From NCBI GenBank assembly GCA_016617855.1, contig JAECUM010016912.1:1-64000 (forward strand): a stretch of 64,000 nt of DNA. Direction: 5' to 3'. Shown here piece after piece: positions 14,301 through 28,339 of the stretch (its first letter is position 1; each line of letters starts with the position of its first letter). This DNA comes from Megalonaias nervosa (lineage: Eukaryota; Mollusca; Bivalvia; Unionida; Unionidae). The notes below the pieces were generated by a model. The model searched no databases. It was given only the letters and a program-made list of their open reading frames with translations, and was not told the DNA's origin. The position numbers and the translations under genes are program-made.

Positions 14301-14868
14301 ATTGAAAGCAAACAAGAATGTGTCTCACATCAGAACCAAAACATGTTACAAATGCAAGAAATGTATCGCCCAAGTACACATCAAAGACATCAGACAAATA
14401 GATTAGAGATTCATAATGTAAACAGAGCCTATGACTGCGCACGCATGTGTGTGTACCCAAGTGCTATGCAAAGAAGCAAAATCAGCTTATTTCAAGACAG
14501 GTACTGTTGCATTTATTCTGCCTTGTGTATTTCGCGTCCATCTCCCTCACATTAAATTCCTGGCGCTTCACTTCACCCTTGTTTAGAACGTCCGCCTTGG
14601 ATGAGGGAGGTCCCGGGTTCGAACCCCAGCCGAGTCATAACAAAGGCTTGTACAAATGGTACTAGCAGCTGGCTCGCTGGGCGCTCAGCATTAGGAGGTG
14701 AGTGTTAGGACTGGTCGACCTAGTGTCAGGATAATGTAACTAGGTTGGACATGATCCTACATGTCTGCGGCATGATGCCCCAGTGCTAGACATCACTATA
14801 AACTGCCACACTGCAGATATTGTAGCGATGTGACTGGAAAATTGTTAAAGCTACGTTAAAAATCCAAA

Positions 14869-14920
<52 letters not shown>

Positions 14921-15983
14921 CCCCTTCTGTTGTCTGACCGGCTACTTTTTATTTTCTTGTTTGAACAGCCTTATATTCATATTTTCCTTGATCTAAACAG
15001 TAGTTTAAAAGCAACAGGGTTGCCAAGACGCATTGTTTTTCATCGAAAAAGGACATTTATATTACCATATGATAATGTCTACCATACATATCTAAGCATC
15101 ATTATGTGCAATACTCTAGTATTACTAGCGTACAAGTCGGGTCCAACTGCAAAACAACACAGATCCTGACCTGCAGATCAGGGTCTGGACCCGACTTATG
15201 AGCGAGTACATAAGGTATTATGTCAAAATAACAAAAACTGTTTTTAGTCAGAAAACGTTCCAAGGTGTTCCCAGCGTCTCCCGTGACGACATATCGTTCT
15301 TCGTCTGCTGTCCTTTTATTTAGGTGGCGCTCTAAAAGATTCGTATTTTGCATAGGGTTAGATATTTAAAGAAAAAGAATTTCCCAGGTTTTCCTCACTG
15401 GTTATACTGGCTATTTAAAAAGATACTGTATATCATACGTATTGTTATAAGAACTTTTAATTCCCTATATTTTGGTCCATGAGTGATTGGTGTACTTAGG
15501 GTTAAAAAGTATACAGACTGGCCTTACTTCAGATGTGCACTTGCCCAAAAAGTGCCCGCTCCGCTTGATCATTTTCACTTCCTGGACTTTAGAGTTAAAT
15601 TTGTGAAGAAAAAAAAAGGCCGATAACTTTAATTTACATGTTATATATTTGGTAATTCATTCACTGCACTTCAGAAGTTGGTATTGCCTAGTCTGGATAA
15701 ATTCTTTTCTCTATTTTAATAACTGCTACTGATAATGTACTTTAGACTAATTCAGGCTGACTTTCTGAGCACATGGGAGCAGTCATTTCGGTTAGCTGAG
15801 TACTCGGATCATTTACAATTTCAACAAGTACACTATCCAAAGAAATTTCAGCTATGGTACATGAAAGTAACATAGAAGTATATAAATAATCTCAATGTGC
15901 ATGTTGCAAATGCAAACAACTTCACCTTACACTTGTCACTCTCTCAGATGTTTATAATATCTGTAGAGCGCCCCCTTATTGCC

Positions 15984-16026
<43 letters not shown>

Positions 16027-19000
16027 TCTGGACATCTAAAGATTGTTGTGCCTAGGTCGCATGCAGATCTGGAGAACTGTAGTGTCTATGTTACAAATGG
16101 TCCAAAAAATCATTTTCATCTAGATTAACAGCGACAACTAAAGCGATTATTAAAAGTGGAACACATGTACATACCAAGCTGTATTTGGTTCATTGTGAAG
16201 ATTAAAAGGTAATCCCTTTTATGTTCAAAGTAACATACAATGACGGTCATCTTGAAGTTCTGGCTCTTGTAAAGCTTAATGTTTGGATACTTTATGATAA
16301 ATTTTCTATCTATCATTTCTTAAGTGCTTTTATCGCAAATAAACTAGTCTGAGCTTACAGTCACAGTCACTGTCGGGCCTTACATAGCATAAATAGTTTT
16401 ATTCATCTTTATGGATAAGAAAATGTACATTATCTGTGATGATGTAAAAATCTTGCATTTGATTGCAGATTAAAATATTTAACTGCAAACAAGAGATCCA
16501 AGAGAGTCCGATATTGCTCGTTTAATTTACATAACTTAAAAATGTACTATTTCATCAGTCAAACTTACATAGTACTGGAAGAACAAAACCCTTTGTAAAC
16601 TATCTCCTAATCTTTTATATCAAGTCGAATTTACCTATTTTACTATAGTCTGATTAAAAAAAAAAAAAATATTTCCGATGACAACGGCATAATATTTATA
16701 AATTGATCTTTCTCATAATCGATTACCTAACTCATAAAAGACCTTAGTGATACAAACCTAGTTCCCAAACTTTATCGAAATCGGACGAGAGGTAGTTTCA
16801 ACAGAGGTAACAAGATTTGCCAGACATAAGCAGGACACATTATCAATATGCGTAGAGCTTCCTTACGATAAAACTCATCAACGGCCATTACGAAATAAGC
16901 ATACAACTAAGTCCGAGCAAAATCTGATCCAAATTTAATTTCCAACGTGGTTGCATTAAGCTCATCCAATCACATACAAGACTACCTCATAAATATCTAG
17001 ATCTTGATCATGATCAAATCAATCCAACATGTTGAGGATACAAGACTATTTAACAAGATTAATCAAAATCAAATATAGACTTTCTAGAGTGCTGACAAAA
17101 TCAGCCAATCAGATGCAAGATATTAATATGCGTGGGCCTTGCTCAAATTCGTACTCATCCGAGATATTGATGATACAACCATATTTACTACGTTTAATAA
17201 AAACAAATCCATCTAAATAATCACCAGAGTAGTTCCAAGGTCAGCCAAATAGATGCAGGCTAAACTGATTTATATGCATAGGTTTCACTCACAATAAATC
17301 TCACCCAACATCATGATGCTAATAGCCAGTTTCTCAGGGGTAATCAAAATTGGGGCAGAAATGCGGTGCCTAGAATAGCATGAAGCTCCTTCAATCAGAT
17401 GCAACGTGGCCTTTATTAATAAATCTCCATAGAAACTAAATAAAACTTGGGCATCGTGACAATATAAGCCTTATTACCAAGTCTGATCATAACCGGATCT
17501 GAAATACAGTCTCGAGGTTGGTAAAAAGCTTGGTTAATTAGAAGCATTACTATCTCATTAATATGCGTGGAACTCGCACAGCCAAAAACTTAATATCTTG
17601 ATAATATATGCCTATGTTCCAAGTTTGATCTAAATCGGATCAGAAATATGCCCTCCCCTCCCTCCCCCCCCCCGGTGGCAACAAGGGTGGCCAATCAAAC
17701 ACAAGATCACCTATAAACGATAAAAGTAAGTCTCGCTCATTAATTAATCACTGAAATTGTTGTTAATATACATTAAGAGTAGTAACAAGCTCGGCCAGTA
17801 TGGTGCAAGATCACCTCATTAATATGCGTGTTTCCCATTATTAAACTCGTCCGGAATCCTGACGATACAAGCCAGTATTCCAAGTTTGATCAAAACGGGA
17901 TCAGAAATGTGTCTTCCAGCGTGGTATCAATCTATGGCTAACAGACGCATGATGTAAGACGCACGCTTGGCTATACTATAAGCTCGCTTTGCCTTGCGGC
18001 TATGTGAGATTAGAAAAATTAAAGAATATTCAAATGATACGCGACATATAAACAACAGTATTGTGTAAACGAAACTTAAACAACTGAAAGAACTTGACAA
18101 CGAAACATATTTGCAATTCTCCGCAAAGCAAATTGGATCTTTAAACTTTTGTACAGATGAACTTTTATTAAGAAGAGTGTGACAATCATTAATGCGATAT
18201 GTAGTATATTTGAAGAATGGCTACATGTATCGTGTTTAGAATTTGTGGAGGAGGGGTGTTGACGGGTCTTATTATAATTCTTTATGGGTGTGAAGCATAT
18301 GGCTAAAAAAACACTTAATCTACAAAAATGTGTACGATATTTGCACATTAGAAAACGACTAACAACTGCCCATTTCCCCGCCCCACAAACGACTATGGTA
18401 ATAAAAGAATACCCCAGCTCTGGGTAATTAAGTCAATTCAAAAGTTGATTTTCAATTGCACTCGCCAAGTACAGATGTCCCTTACTATAACGAACGTATT
18501 GGGGTCCGATCCGAGCGTATCTTTATAACGAGATATTCGTTATGATTAAGTATTTTCCGTGTATAGCGCTGTCTGATGTCAAATGTGGGCCTTCGTTATA
18601 TCAAGGAAGCCTAATATCGAAATTTGTTAAAGCGAGGGGGTTTACTGTATTGTCTAATTGTAGCAAAATGAAAATATAAAATCTTCGGAATCTGTCATTT
18701 CGATCCGAGATGTACGTTATGCTTTCGAATTTCAATTCTTTAACAGGTTTCCGTCTGAGAACGATTAAAACATCATATGAAAATAGTTGCAACGATGTTA
18801 CCAAATTTATTTCAAACTGAAAGCCGATTTTTTTTAATATCTTAAACAGTGACACCAAGAAATGCTTTTTAATTCGACTTCGTTGAGGAGGGAGCTACGG
18901 TATCTCAGTCGAGATTCGGACTCATAATCCACGGGTCAGGGGTTCGATACCCGCCCAAACCAGCCCATGTAGGCTGCCTCTGTGTGTCCTTGAGACAGGC

Positions 19001-22000
19001 ACTTAGCTGCATGTCCTTAGCATGATATATAGTCAACAGTGAACTGAAAGTGTCGTCAAAAACAAAACAACCAACCAATCAACTTTCCTTGAGGCAAAAA
19101 TATCTGAATTACGTTTATCTTAAATTGAAATGCATTTGTGAAAGGGCGGATGAAAAAAAAAATATTAAACATGACCAAGTGACAAGATAAGAGTCTATAA
19201 AAAGCTAATTCGTCTTTTTCGATTCGGGGAAAGGGTGATTTAATGGCACAATCATGTGTATGAGTAATCGGGCAAAACAAGAACATGCACTGTACATATA
19301 CGCTTACATTACACTTCAACTATGTAACAAGGTGACCTAGATTCTCCCCCCCCTCTCTCACACACACACATACACACACACGCACGCGCGCACATACACA
19401 CACACAAATTGGGTACTCCTGTTGATAGGGCATTGTTTTTCTTTCATTCTTCTGTAAGACGCAATATATAACGGTCGAACAAGTACTTGCTGACATTGAT
19501 AATATAGCGGACGTACAAAGAAGTACACACGGTAATCCGTTCACTGATAACCCGCTTCTTACGGAAGCTTAATATCTATGAATTCGAAATCCCTTAAATC
19601 CTTCTTTAAGGTTTACCGGAATATTGGGTTATCTATGAATGGTAGAAACGTGTTGAATTAAAAGTAAAGAAGAGCTTTATAAACAATTACTCTCCTGATA
19701 TCGGAGGCAAAAAGCCTATTCCGCGTCGAAATAATAATACTAGACCAAACATGACATCTAGACCATGGACCTTTACAAGTTCTAGTTCATTCAAAAACCG
19801 TAACTCCTACCTATTCATTCAATACATTTCAGCAGGTCAACTTACAAATCTAGGCAGGCTTATGTCTCTGACGGGCAAAGTGAAAAGTTGTGTACTTTTT
19901 CTCTCTCTTTTTAAGAATGAGTTCATGCCTGTTGGATGGCTGAACTGTATTTTAATAGACGTTGCACGTTATTAGGAATCTATATGCCAGCTTTCTGGTC
20001 CAAAATCCAACAACCTCAATGCGACAAAGTGTCAAACACGGTTTGTCCCATTCTAGTCCTTCGTACACTGTTACACCCGTTAATATGATTACTTCTTTAA
20101 AGAAACTGAGGAGATATGGCAAGCATGGCCAATTAAGTCATCAGCATGAGAATAAAATAAAGACAACATTCTCATCACAATCAAACCGATTATTAATTAA
20201 CAAAAGATACGAACTAATGGGTCTTCACAAGATCACCTAATGACAAATATTTAGTAACATCTGACAACGTGTGTTGAAGCCTACCATAATTGTCGGAGTA
20301 TCACTCATCTAGGTTTGCTATCACCTAGTGAATGGTCCTACATATTGAAAACGAGTCTAAACTTTAACATTTATTATCCCAATAACCAAATTTCCATGAA
20401 TGAAAATCGGGCAAATTCAAGATAAAAATACTTGCGACGATACTTCACACTGAATGTGCATGGACTCAAGTAAATCCACGGTCTTAATGGCCTCGTGATA
20501 TTAGATATTTAAATTCTACAAAATAAAAAGTGCCTCTTATCTTGCCTTGGATTTTTCTTTCAAACATTTCCGTGGTTTATTACAGCCGCCATCTTAAAAA
20601 TTATATCGTATAATGGCTGATGAATGGTTGTGCTTATTAGAAAGAAGACGCTACAATGTTCAACTGAAGGATATGGTAGCCGTAAGCCGCAAGATAAAGT
20701 AAATCTTCATTGGGACAATTTTATTTTATTGTATAATCAAAATGAGGCTAATGAAGATTTTTTTAATCGAATTGTATTAAATATTTTTTTTGAGAAAATC
20801 CCTCATTAACAGATATTATTGGAAACATCATTCTATGATAAAATGTGTAAAGCTTGTGAACTGTACTCATAAGAAAATTATACCTAATTTAGCAAATTAT
20901 ATTGCGCGTGTGAAGTTTGAAATAGTAATTTATGAGAAAACGTGTTTTAGTAACTGTAATAATGAATTATTCCACTTATCTTTTCAATATTCACGATAGA
21001 TTTGGTATTGAATTCAGTAAGCATGTATTACACACCTATGAATAAGCAACAGGTCACAGTCTGAACCGCTGCAATTTGTTTCCAATAAAGATCGAGTGGA
21101 AGTGATATCAAACAGGGATACACAATTCTAATCGATCGTAAAACCGCTCAACCATTTCATTTGAGTATAGAAATAACCTCGGAAGTAGTTATAGTAATGC
21201 ACATCACGTTGATGGATTTGGTGATTTGCCTTAGGTAAAGTGCATCGGATAATGTTGTAACAAAAATGACAGACGATATTCCGATTGTAACTCTGTCTTC
21301 TTCCACCACCATATTATGTCAGGTCAACAAAAGTAGTCCTGATAATAGTTCTCAATGGCGGCAATCACATCTGACGTTTCTTTCTGGACTTGAAGGGAAA
21401 AAAAGACAAGGATGCTTCGATTTAATTCCAATTCGAAAGTATTCTTTCTGAACACTGAGTATGGCTGTCAGACAAAGAGATAGGTGTCAAACTGGAACAA
21501 TATAAACATTGAAATTGGACGACTTGATCCAAAATTGAACCCATATTTCCTCGCATCTACTAAATCTTGGCCTCGCTTTCTAAACTAGAGAGTTTTGACA
21601 CCAGAGTTTAACTGAAACCTTATTACCATTCAAAATTATAAAAATGTCTATCATCGCTGACAGCTGCTTCACACCTCCGGTACTCGAGAGGGAGACCGTA
21701 GACAACTATCATTCTGAATTATTGTTAAATCAAGGAATCTGCGTACTTTTTCCCCATAATGCACCGCACCGATGTGAAGCTACAAACCAATCACTGGTGT
21801 TCAGGGAAAGATTCCAAAACTAGCAGCTATGGGAATAACGTCACTGTCGTGGGAATGACGTCACTAACTAATCGGGAGACTAACATTTTACTAGTTATGG
21901 CCAAGTATCGGCAAAGAGTCTAGTTGACGTGCATTAAATTTACCGAGTCCAACATAACGAAAACAATTAAAAACAACTACCCTTTCATTACATTATACTT

Positions 22001-24410
22001 GTCCGTCAACGTTTACATATTAACAATATGTTCCAAGTATTTACATGAAATCTCCACCAAATGAATGTAACTTTGGAAGACTCTCGATGAAAGTGCTGAG
22101 ACGTTGTTGGAGAGTCACACCACTCCACGATGTCCACTTGAGTGAAGTGATACTGGGTTTAATAGATTATAAATACATCATACGCGTAGGTCGAATCGTA
22201 GGTAGCGATGATTCACTATCATATTTGGACGGACTAAGTGCTTTATTTATTCAATTAGACGACCGCACAGATGGTATGCGAAAGTGTTCCGTACAACTCC
22301 CGACTGCCTTGGAAAGAATTAGGTTTATGACCATTTGCCATAATTGTTTGTCTATGAACCACTTCAGACACCAACCCTCTGTAAATAAGAACTTTTGAAC
22401 CGGAGAGGTACAGTAACAAAATTGTTACTGCAGGGTCAAACCTTGTTCTAATGGGTCAAACTTGGACATGAGTCACATAAGAAACGATGTATTGGTTTAA
22501 TCATGTTTATCATCTGTATCTTGCGGACCCAAATATTTTCTCGTGCACAACTAAATACAGTATACCCTTGTAATAAGGAACCTCGTTACCACAAAGTCTT
22601 TGATATAATGAACACCCTCAATGTACCCTTTATAGCACTTGTACATAAAGAGATTACTTCGTTATACCGATTACCTCTTTAAAACGGAACGTCTTGTCAT
22701 AAACAACGTTGAAACTGTGAAGCAGTGTATAAGGTTTAGCATTTAAAGCTTTTATCAGGAAAGACAAACTCATCACAAACGTAGTATCTTTCCCTGATTC
22801 TGACGATATCACCAATGAGGAATGCTAATTTAAAATAATCTAAAAATTTGCAACAGTACTTCAGGCATTTTCTTCCTTATGTTTAACAGACTACATATAA
22901 ATTATATTCAAATTCTGATAAATACATAGAAGCAATAGTATTATTTATATTACTGATTTTAAAAAAAGTTAACATTACATTTTCCACAAGAAAATTAAAT
23001 TTGACTTTTCTGGATAAATGAACAAGAAAATTTCCAATTTCAATATATTCTTATTAAGAACAATATTTAAAATTATTCCAGCAACATATGAATAAAATCA
23101 ATCAAATACAATGCTGGGATTTGAGGAAATATAAATTTTACTTAAATTTTTTTAATTACAGTCTTCAGTGGTGTTCAAATTATCCAAATACCCATCGGAA
23201 AGTGCACCACCTTCTTCCATGTCTGTAGGCTAACTAATTGCAAGTAAAATTATCTTTCATATTTATTTAAGACCTCATTAAAAAACGAAAAAGCTTTTAT
23301 CTTTTCGTAAAAATTGATGAGACTGACTCAAGCTACTACCCCGAAATTTTAAAACTTAAATATCTCGAGGGGTCCATAAAACGATTTCGATGGAATAAAT
23401 ATTCCATGACAAACTGGAAAGGTGGAACATAACAGATGATTTTGACTGGATACATCACTAATGGCAAATAGATAGATAAACATGTTCGTCATTACATAGC
23501 CAAGACAAAATCATGCATACAAATAAAAACAGAAGCAAATGTGCCTTCGGGCGGTCAGTAGGCGAAAGGGTCATACGGCAGTTACCAAACTGGTTCTATA
23601 AACACAATGTTTCAATTTGTTCTACGTACACAAAGACGTGACGTAATAGGCCAGTTATTATGTATTACAAAACCGGCGAGTAGAATAGAAACGACACTTT
23701 TAATGTAGTTCAGATATGCATGTGAAGTAGGAGAACACAAGCAAGCAACAACAGAAAAATGAAACAAAAGGCAAGGACGACACCAGATCCGAAAATAAAT
23801 CATCGTTTCCGTTATATTTCTATATCTCTATCATCTTTGCTTCAGTTTCTCCATCTATGCCAAAGCCCAATGGAACAGTGTTTGTTTTTGTTTTTTTAAT
23901 TCTGCGCAGTAAGCAGTATGTATAATACGCGCATTACAATCCTTTGATGACGATATATAATGTAATCAATAGGTTTAAGTCCACCCGTCGAGTCAAAATC
24001 ATGGATGACAGGATGCAGATGCCCACAGCGCCAGTAGGAGTACAGATTCCAGTAATCCAGAAATCAGGGCGGTATTTGGCCTCTTTAAGGGCAATACCGG
24101 ACAACTTCCAGACTCTGGCTCCCCAGTAGCTTATTGGTGGAAAATTTATTATTTCCGTTCCTTTTCGATGTTTGCGTGGGTGCTGATTTAGAACTGTTAT
24201 AATTATGTTGATAAAAAAGCATACAATTTATTTCATACGACGCCATAACAAACTTATCCAAACTGGCTATCAGGCCGATAGAGCAAAAGCGTGACAAACT
24301 TAATTCTTATATCGATGAGATTTTCCTCAGTGGAGGAAACGGCCGCAATATATGGATGTCACTCTTTCATAATTATTTATACTTTTCGTGAAAAGATTGA
24401 TTATGACAGG

Positions 24411-24452
<42 letters not shown>

Positions 24453-24661
24453 CGACTTTGAAAATAAAATTTCAGTGAATTGTAAATTGTTTCATAGATT
24501 GTACAAAATGAACTACTGTGGCTGCAAAAATATTTTCTCTTTGATTTGTTCATTTGAATTAATATTTTATTATCGAATATTCGTTTTAAAAGTTCTGTGA
24601 GTACTGAAGAAAATGGTTTGGCTGGGTTACGGATATGATTTGTAAGTATTAAGATCACGTG

Positions 24662-24746
<85 letters not shown>

Positions 24747-27700
24747 GTCGTTGTTGTTCATATCGCTGTTGTTCCTTGGTGTTAATTACAGCGAAAGCCA
24801 AAGTGATAACGGTTTGGATTGTTCTTTGAAACCTACCGCCAAAAATATTCATTTGCTGACAGTAGAGGAAATCGCTTTAATCTGGAGTCTTTTGGTCTAA
24901 GAATTGAGCCACTGGAGAAAGATTAATGCCCGTACCGTGTTTAATTGTAACAAGATATATTTGTGTCAGTAAGGTGGCAGTAGTATCCAGGCGGATTCTA
25001 CGTCAGAATAGTGGATGCTAAGCTTTTCGAATCAAAATCTTTATAAGTGAGATTTTATTTGATGCCAATATTCAGATGTCAGAATTTGGAAGAAAAAACT
25101 AAAAAGAAATAAATATATAAATATAAATAAATATCCGCCACCGAACCGATTTATTTTTGTGTTTATAAATCTTAAGATAACAACAGGAGACATATGTTGT
25201 TGAAATTATTGCAGAAATCACAGTAAATTCATTTACCATGAGGCATACACCGTACGTACTCGCTTATAACAAGAGTCAAGTTGCTAATAATAAGGATCCT
25301 GATCTGTCGTATCATAACGCGCCTGCAGATCAGGGTCTGTGTGGTTTGTTCTACACTTATAAGCGAGTATATATGGTACATTAAATTTCCCTCGGAAAAG
25401 ACTGCCTTCAGTTTCGAAAAGTTAGGCAAGCAAAGTCTTCCGTTTCTAGCAGTTTGTTTTTCCTCATAGACTTTCGACTTTCCATAAATTGTAAGCCTGA
25501 TGAATATGCTAAGGAGTATGCATTACTGCAGTCGTCAAGAAGAATGCATTACTCAGTCATCGCGAAGCATGTATTACTTGCCGTCATCAAAACTACCTGA
25601 AGCTGAAAACAATCTATATGTACCCGAATTTCGCAATCTGTAAATTAACAAATTTATCATGATTTCCGCCATATTGCTGTTCAGAATTGTTATGCGTGTT
25701 ATTAAGGAGAAAATCTCAATGTAGAAAGCACAAATCTTCTGGTTTCAAAAACATGAAAATTTCTGCAAACTGGGGCCACTGAAATCGATATAACACTGCT
25801 ATAAATTTCGTATTGGTTCAGCTTTGAATTTTCTTCGTCGACTGTAAACACACTTGAAATTGTTTTGAGAAATAACATTTTTTATTTCGCAGGAAATCAG
25901 CTGGAGATAGTAGCAACAGGTGTAATTGTTTTGAAAACTATCGCTAAACCACCCCTGTGACACCCAAGAGGACAAAACACAACGCCTGACTGAAGTTCCA
26001 CCTAAACTGAAGCCTTACTCTCTTTGTCGCTTTGTGACATGGAAACCGTTGATCAGCTTCGATCTGATGAGCTACTTAAAGGCAGTCAAGATGGCATGGA
26101 AACGGAAATAACCATCGATTTTAGGACTAGCATCATACTCGTAAAGACCTCTGGACCTTGACCTTTAGCCCCATTCAACTAGTGTTCGTGGCAAAAACTA
26201 AAGCTTTTGGATTGTTAAAGGGATCGAGTAGATATTTCGACCTGAGCCTTCAACCTCCTTCACATGGGGTTAGAAATTGATGAAATGAAAAGCGAGATAA
26301 ACTCCTACCTTAGGAGCAAATAATAGGCTAGTTAGGACCTTTGGACCTTAGAATTTTACTTCACTCAAGCTGGTTATTGGTTCATGGCATGACCTTATTA
26401 GCCTTCGTCCTCACTCAAATGGAGTATAATTTCTGCCCACTGGAGTGTTAAAAGGTTCGCGAAGACATTTTCGACCATAACGATCAACCTCAACCAAGTT
26501 GGTTATAGGTTCATGGCATAGAAACAGGGATCAACTCTGGCCTTAAGAGCTACAAAAAGGCTCGAGAAAGCATTATCTTTCAAGCTCAAAGAAAAGGGAG
26601 AGTGTGTAACTTACCTTTGCCAAATGATACTTCTATATCCACATTCTGAATATCACCACCCGTTTCCTCCTTGAACTTCAATGGAATCACTTCACTCCAC
26701 ATTCTGAAGGCTAGATCGATTGTCGCTCGTTGATCCTCCGCCGGGATTCTCGTGCTATATCCGGAATTTAGTAATCTCCACGTGATAACTTGTTTCTCAA
26801 ACTTCTGTGGATCCAGTCTCACTCTGTCAGCTAAAGAAGTATTGCTCCTAGTTTCTTCTATGATAATTGATCTTTTCTCCCTGTTTGTCCGATTATTTTC
26901 GTCGTCATTTTTATCTACACTATATAAAAGTGGATCCTCATTTTTTAACCTTTCAATGTATTCATGAAGATATTGTTTTCTCCTTTCTAGGCTAGAAACA
27001 GTATCCTTACCGGCAATGACTCTCATTAACTGACTCTGACCAGTCGATCTTTTCCAGGGTCTACTTTTGAACTTATCGTTATTGTTACTAAGGGAATTCT
27101 GTTTCACAAAATCGTGCAGCACTTCTTGGGTGCTTTTCTCCATATTTTCTATTGCATCGGGAAGGACATCGTCCGTCTTTGTGTCGGCGTTCCCGCAACG
27201 TGATGTGCTCATGAGTGTTCGAGTCTGTTTATCTATCACACCGCTTTCGGGTAAATTGTATGTCTTTTGGTACTGGCGAATTGCCTGTTGTACCTCACTA
27301 TCACTACACAAGGGGAGGTTATCACCTTCACGACTATTAAGTTTACCTTCTGATAGTTCTAAACCTGGGAATACCGACCGCTTCCGACGCTTTACTCGGC
27401 ATCGTAAATATCCATATTTCTCTAATTGTAACTGAAATTAGAACGATACAATTATAAGTCTAAAGAAGAAGAAGAAACAAAACAAAACAAAACAAAAACC
27501 TAACATCGCCTTCTCACTCTGACGCTGATAGTGACATTTATTCTTCAGGGCATCAACAGTAAATCTATGTAGAGAATGGTCAACATTTACTGGACGACGG
27601 TATAATTAGGACAGTGTAATTTGGATAAGAATATAATTGATTTGGTACTAAATATGAATGATGCAACAGAGGTTTGTGTGATCTGATGTTGTGGAAACTT

Positions 27701-28282
27701 CCATGAAAGGAGACACTCGTCAAGGTCAAGATTGATAAATCCCTTCTAAAAAACCTTCAGTATGATTTTCCACCTCTTTATGAAGCACACTTCTGAATAA
27801 AGGACAAATATGTGTGTTTCCTTGCGTGTCTTCTATTGAGAGGTTTATGAATGTAATATTGAGTCATAGAACACTGTACTATATTCTGTGTCATACTATA
27901 TGAAATGGCGAATTTCAGTTCAGTCCATAATTTTATCATTTCTAACCTTATGTACCAACCCATGATATGTTGGGTTTTCTTTCTTTCATTCGAAGGGCTG
28001 ATTTAGTCACTTATGTAGCTGTATGTCTACTTTATTTGCAGTGATAAATAAAATTTTGAAACAGATCTTGTTTTGTCTTCAGAGAACGCGTGTCACAATC
28101 ATACAGTTTACATGCTTTTCTTACTTTTATATTAATAATGTTTAATACCATACACCAGGTAGTGGAAAAGATTCGAATGACCCCAACGTGTTCCCAAAAA
28201 CCCGGTCCTAAACCATTTGTTAAAGTTATGGATATAATTACCCATCACACCTCCAAAGAAAGGCAATGAGGTGCCTTACAAC

Positions 28283-28339
<57 letters not shown>

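Larger units (their letters stand above)
12401..26614 (-). other. MMP21 intron 2
   Basis: 14.2 kb. Holds MITEs (13003, 15124, 18472, 22558, 25250), SINEs of families 1 to 4, a long 140-bp-class tandem array (16740-17960), microsatellites and a diverged array at 26060-26580. 19420-22540 and 22720-24400 show no element or gene I can name; a 117-codon frame at 22045-22398 is unrecognised. Confidence 0.7.

Noticed and set aside
18891..18965. Genuine tRNA-Met gene
   Set aside because: Boxes A and B are recognisable, but the acceptor stem does not pair and the sequence continues into a SINE body shared with other loci.
22045..22398. 117-codon plus-strand frame
   Set aside because: No recognised motif, no splice or promoter support; length is within chance for 64 kb of six-frame translation.
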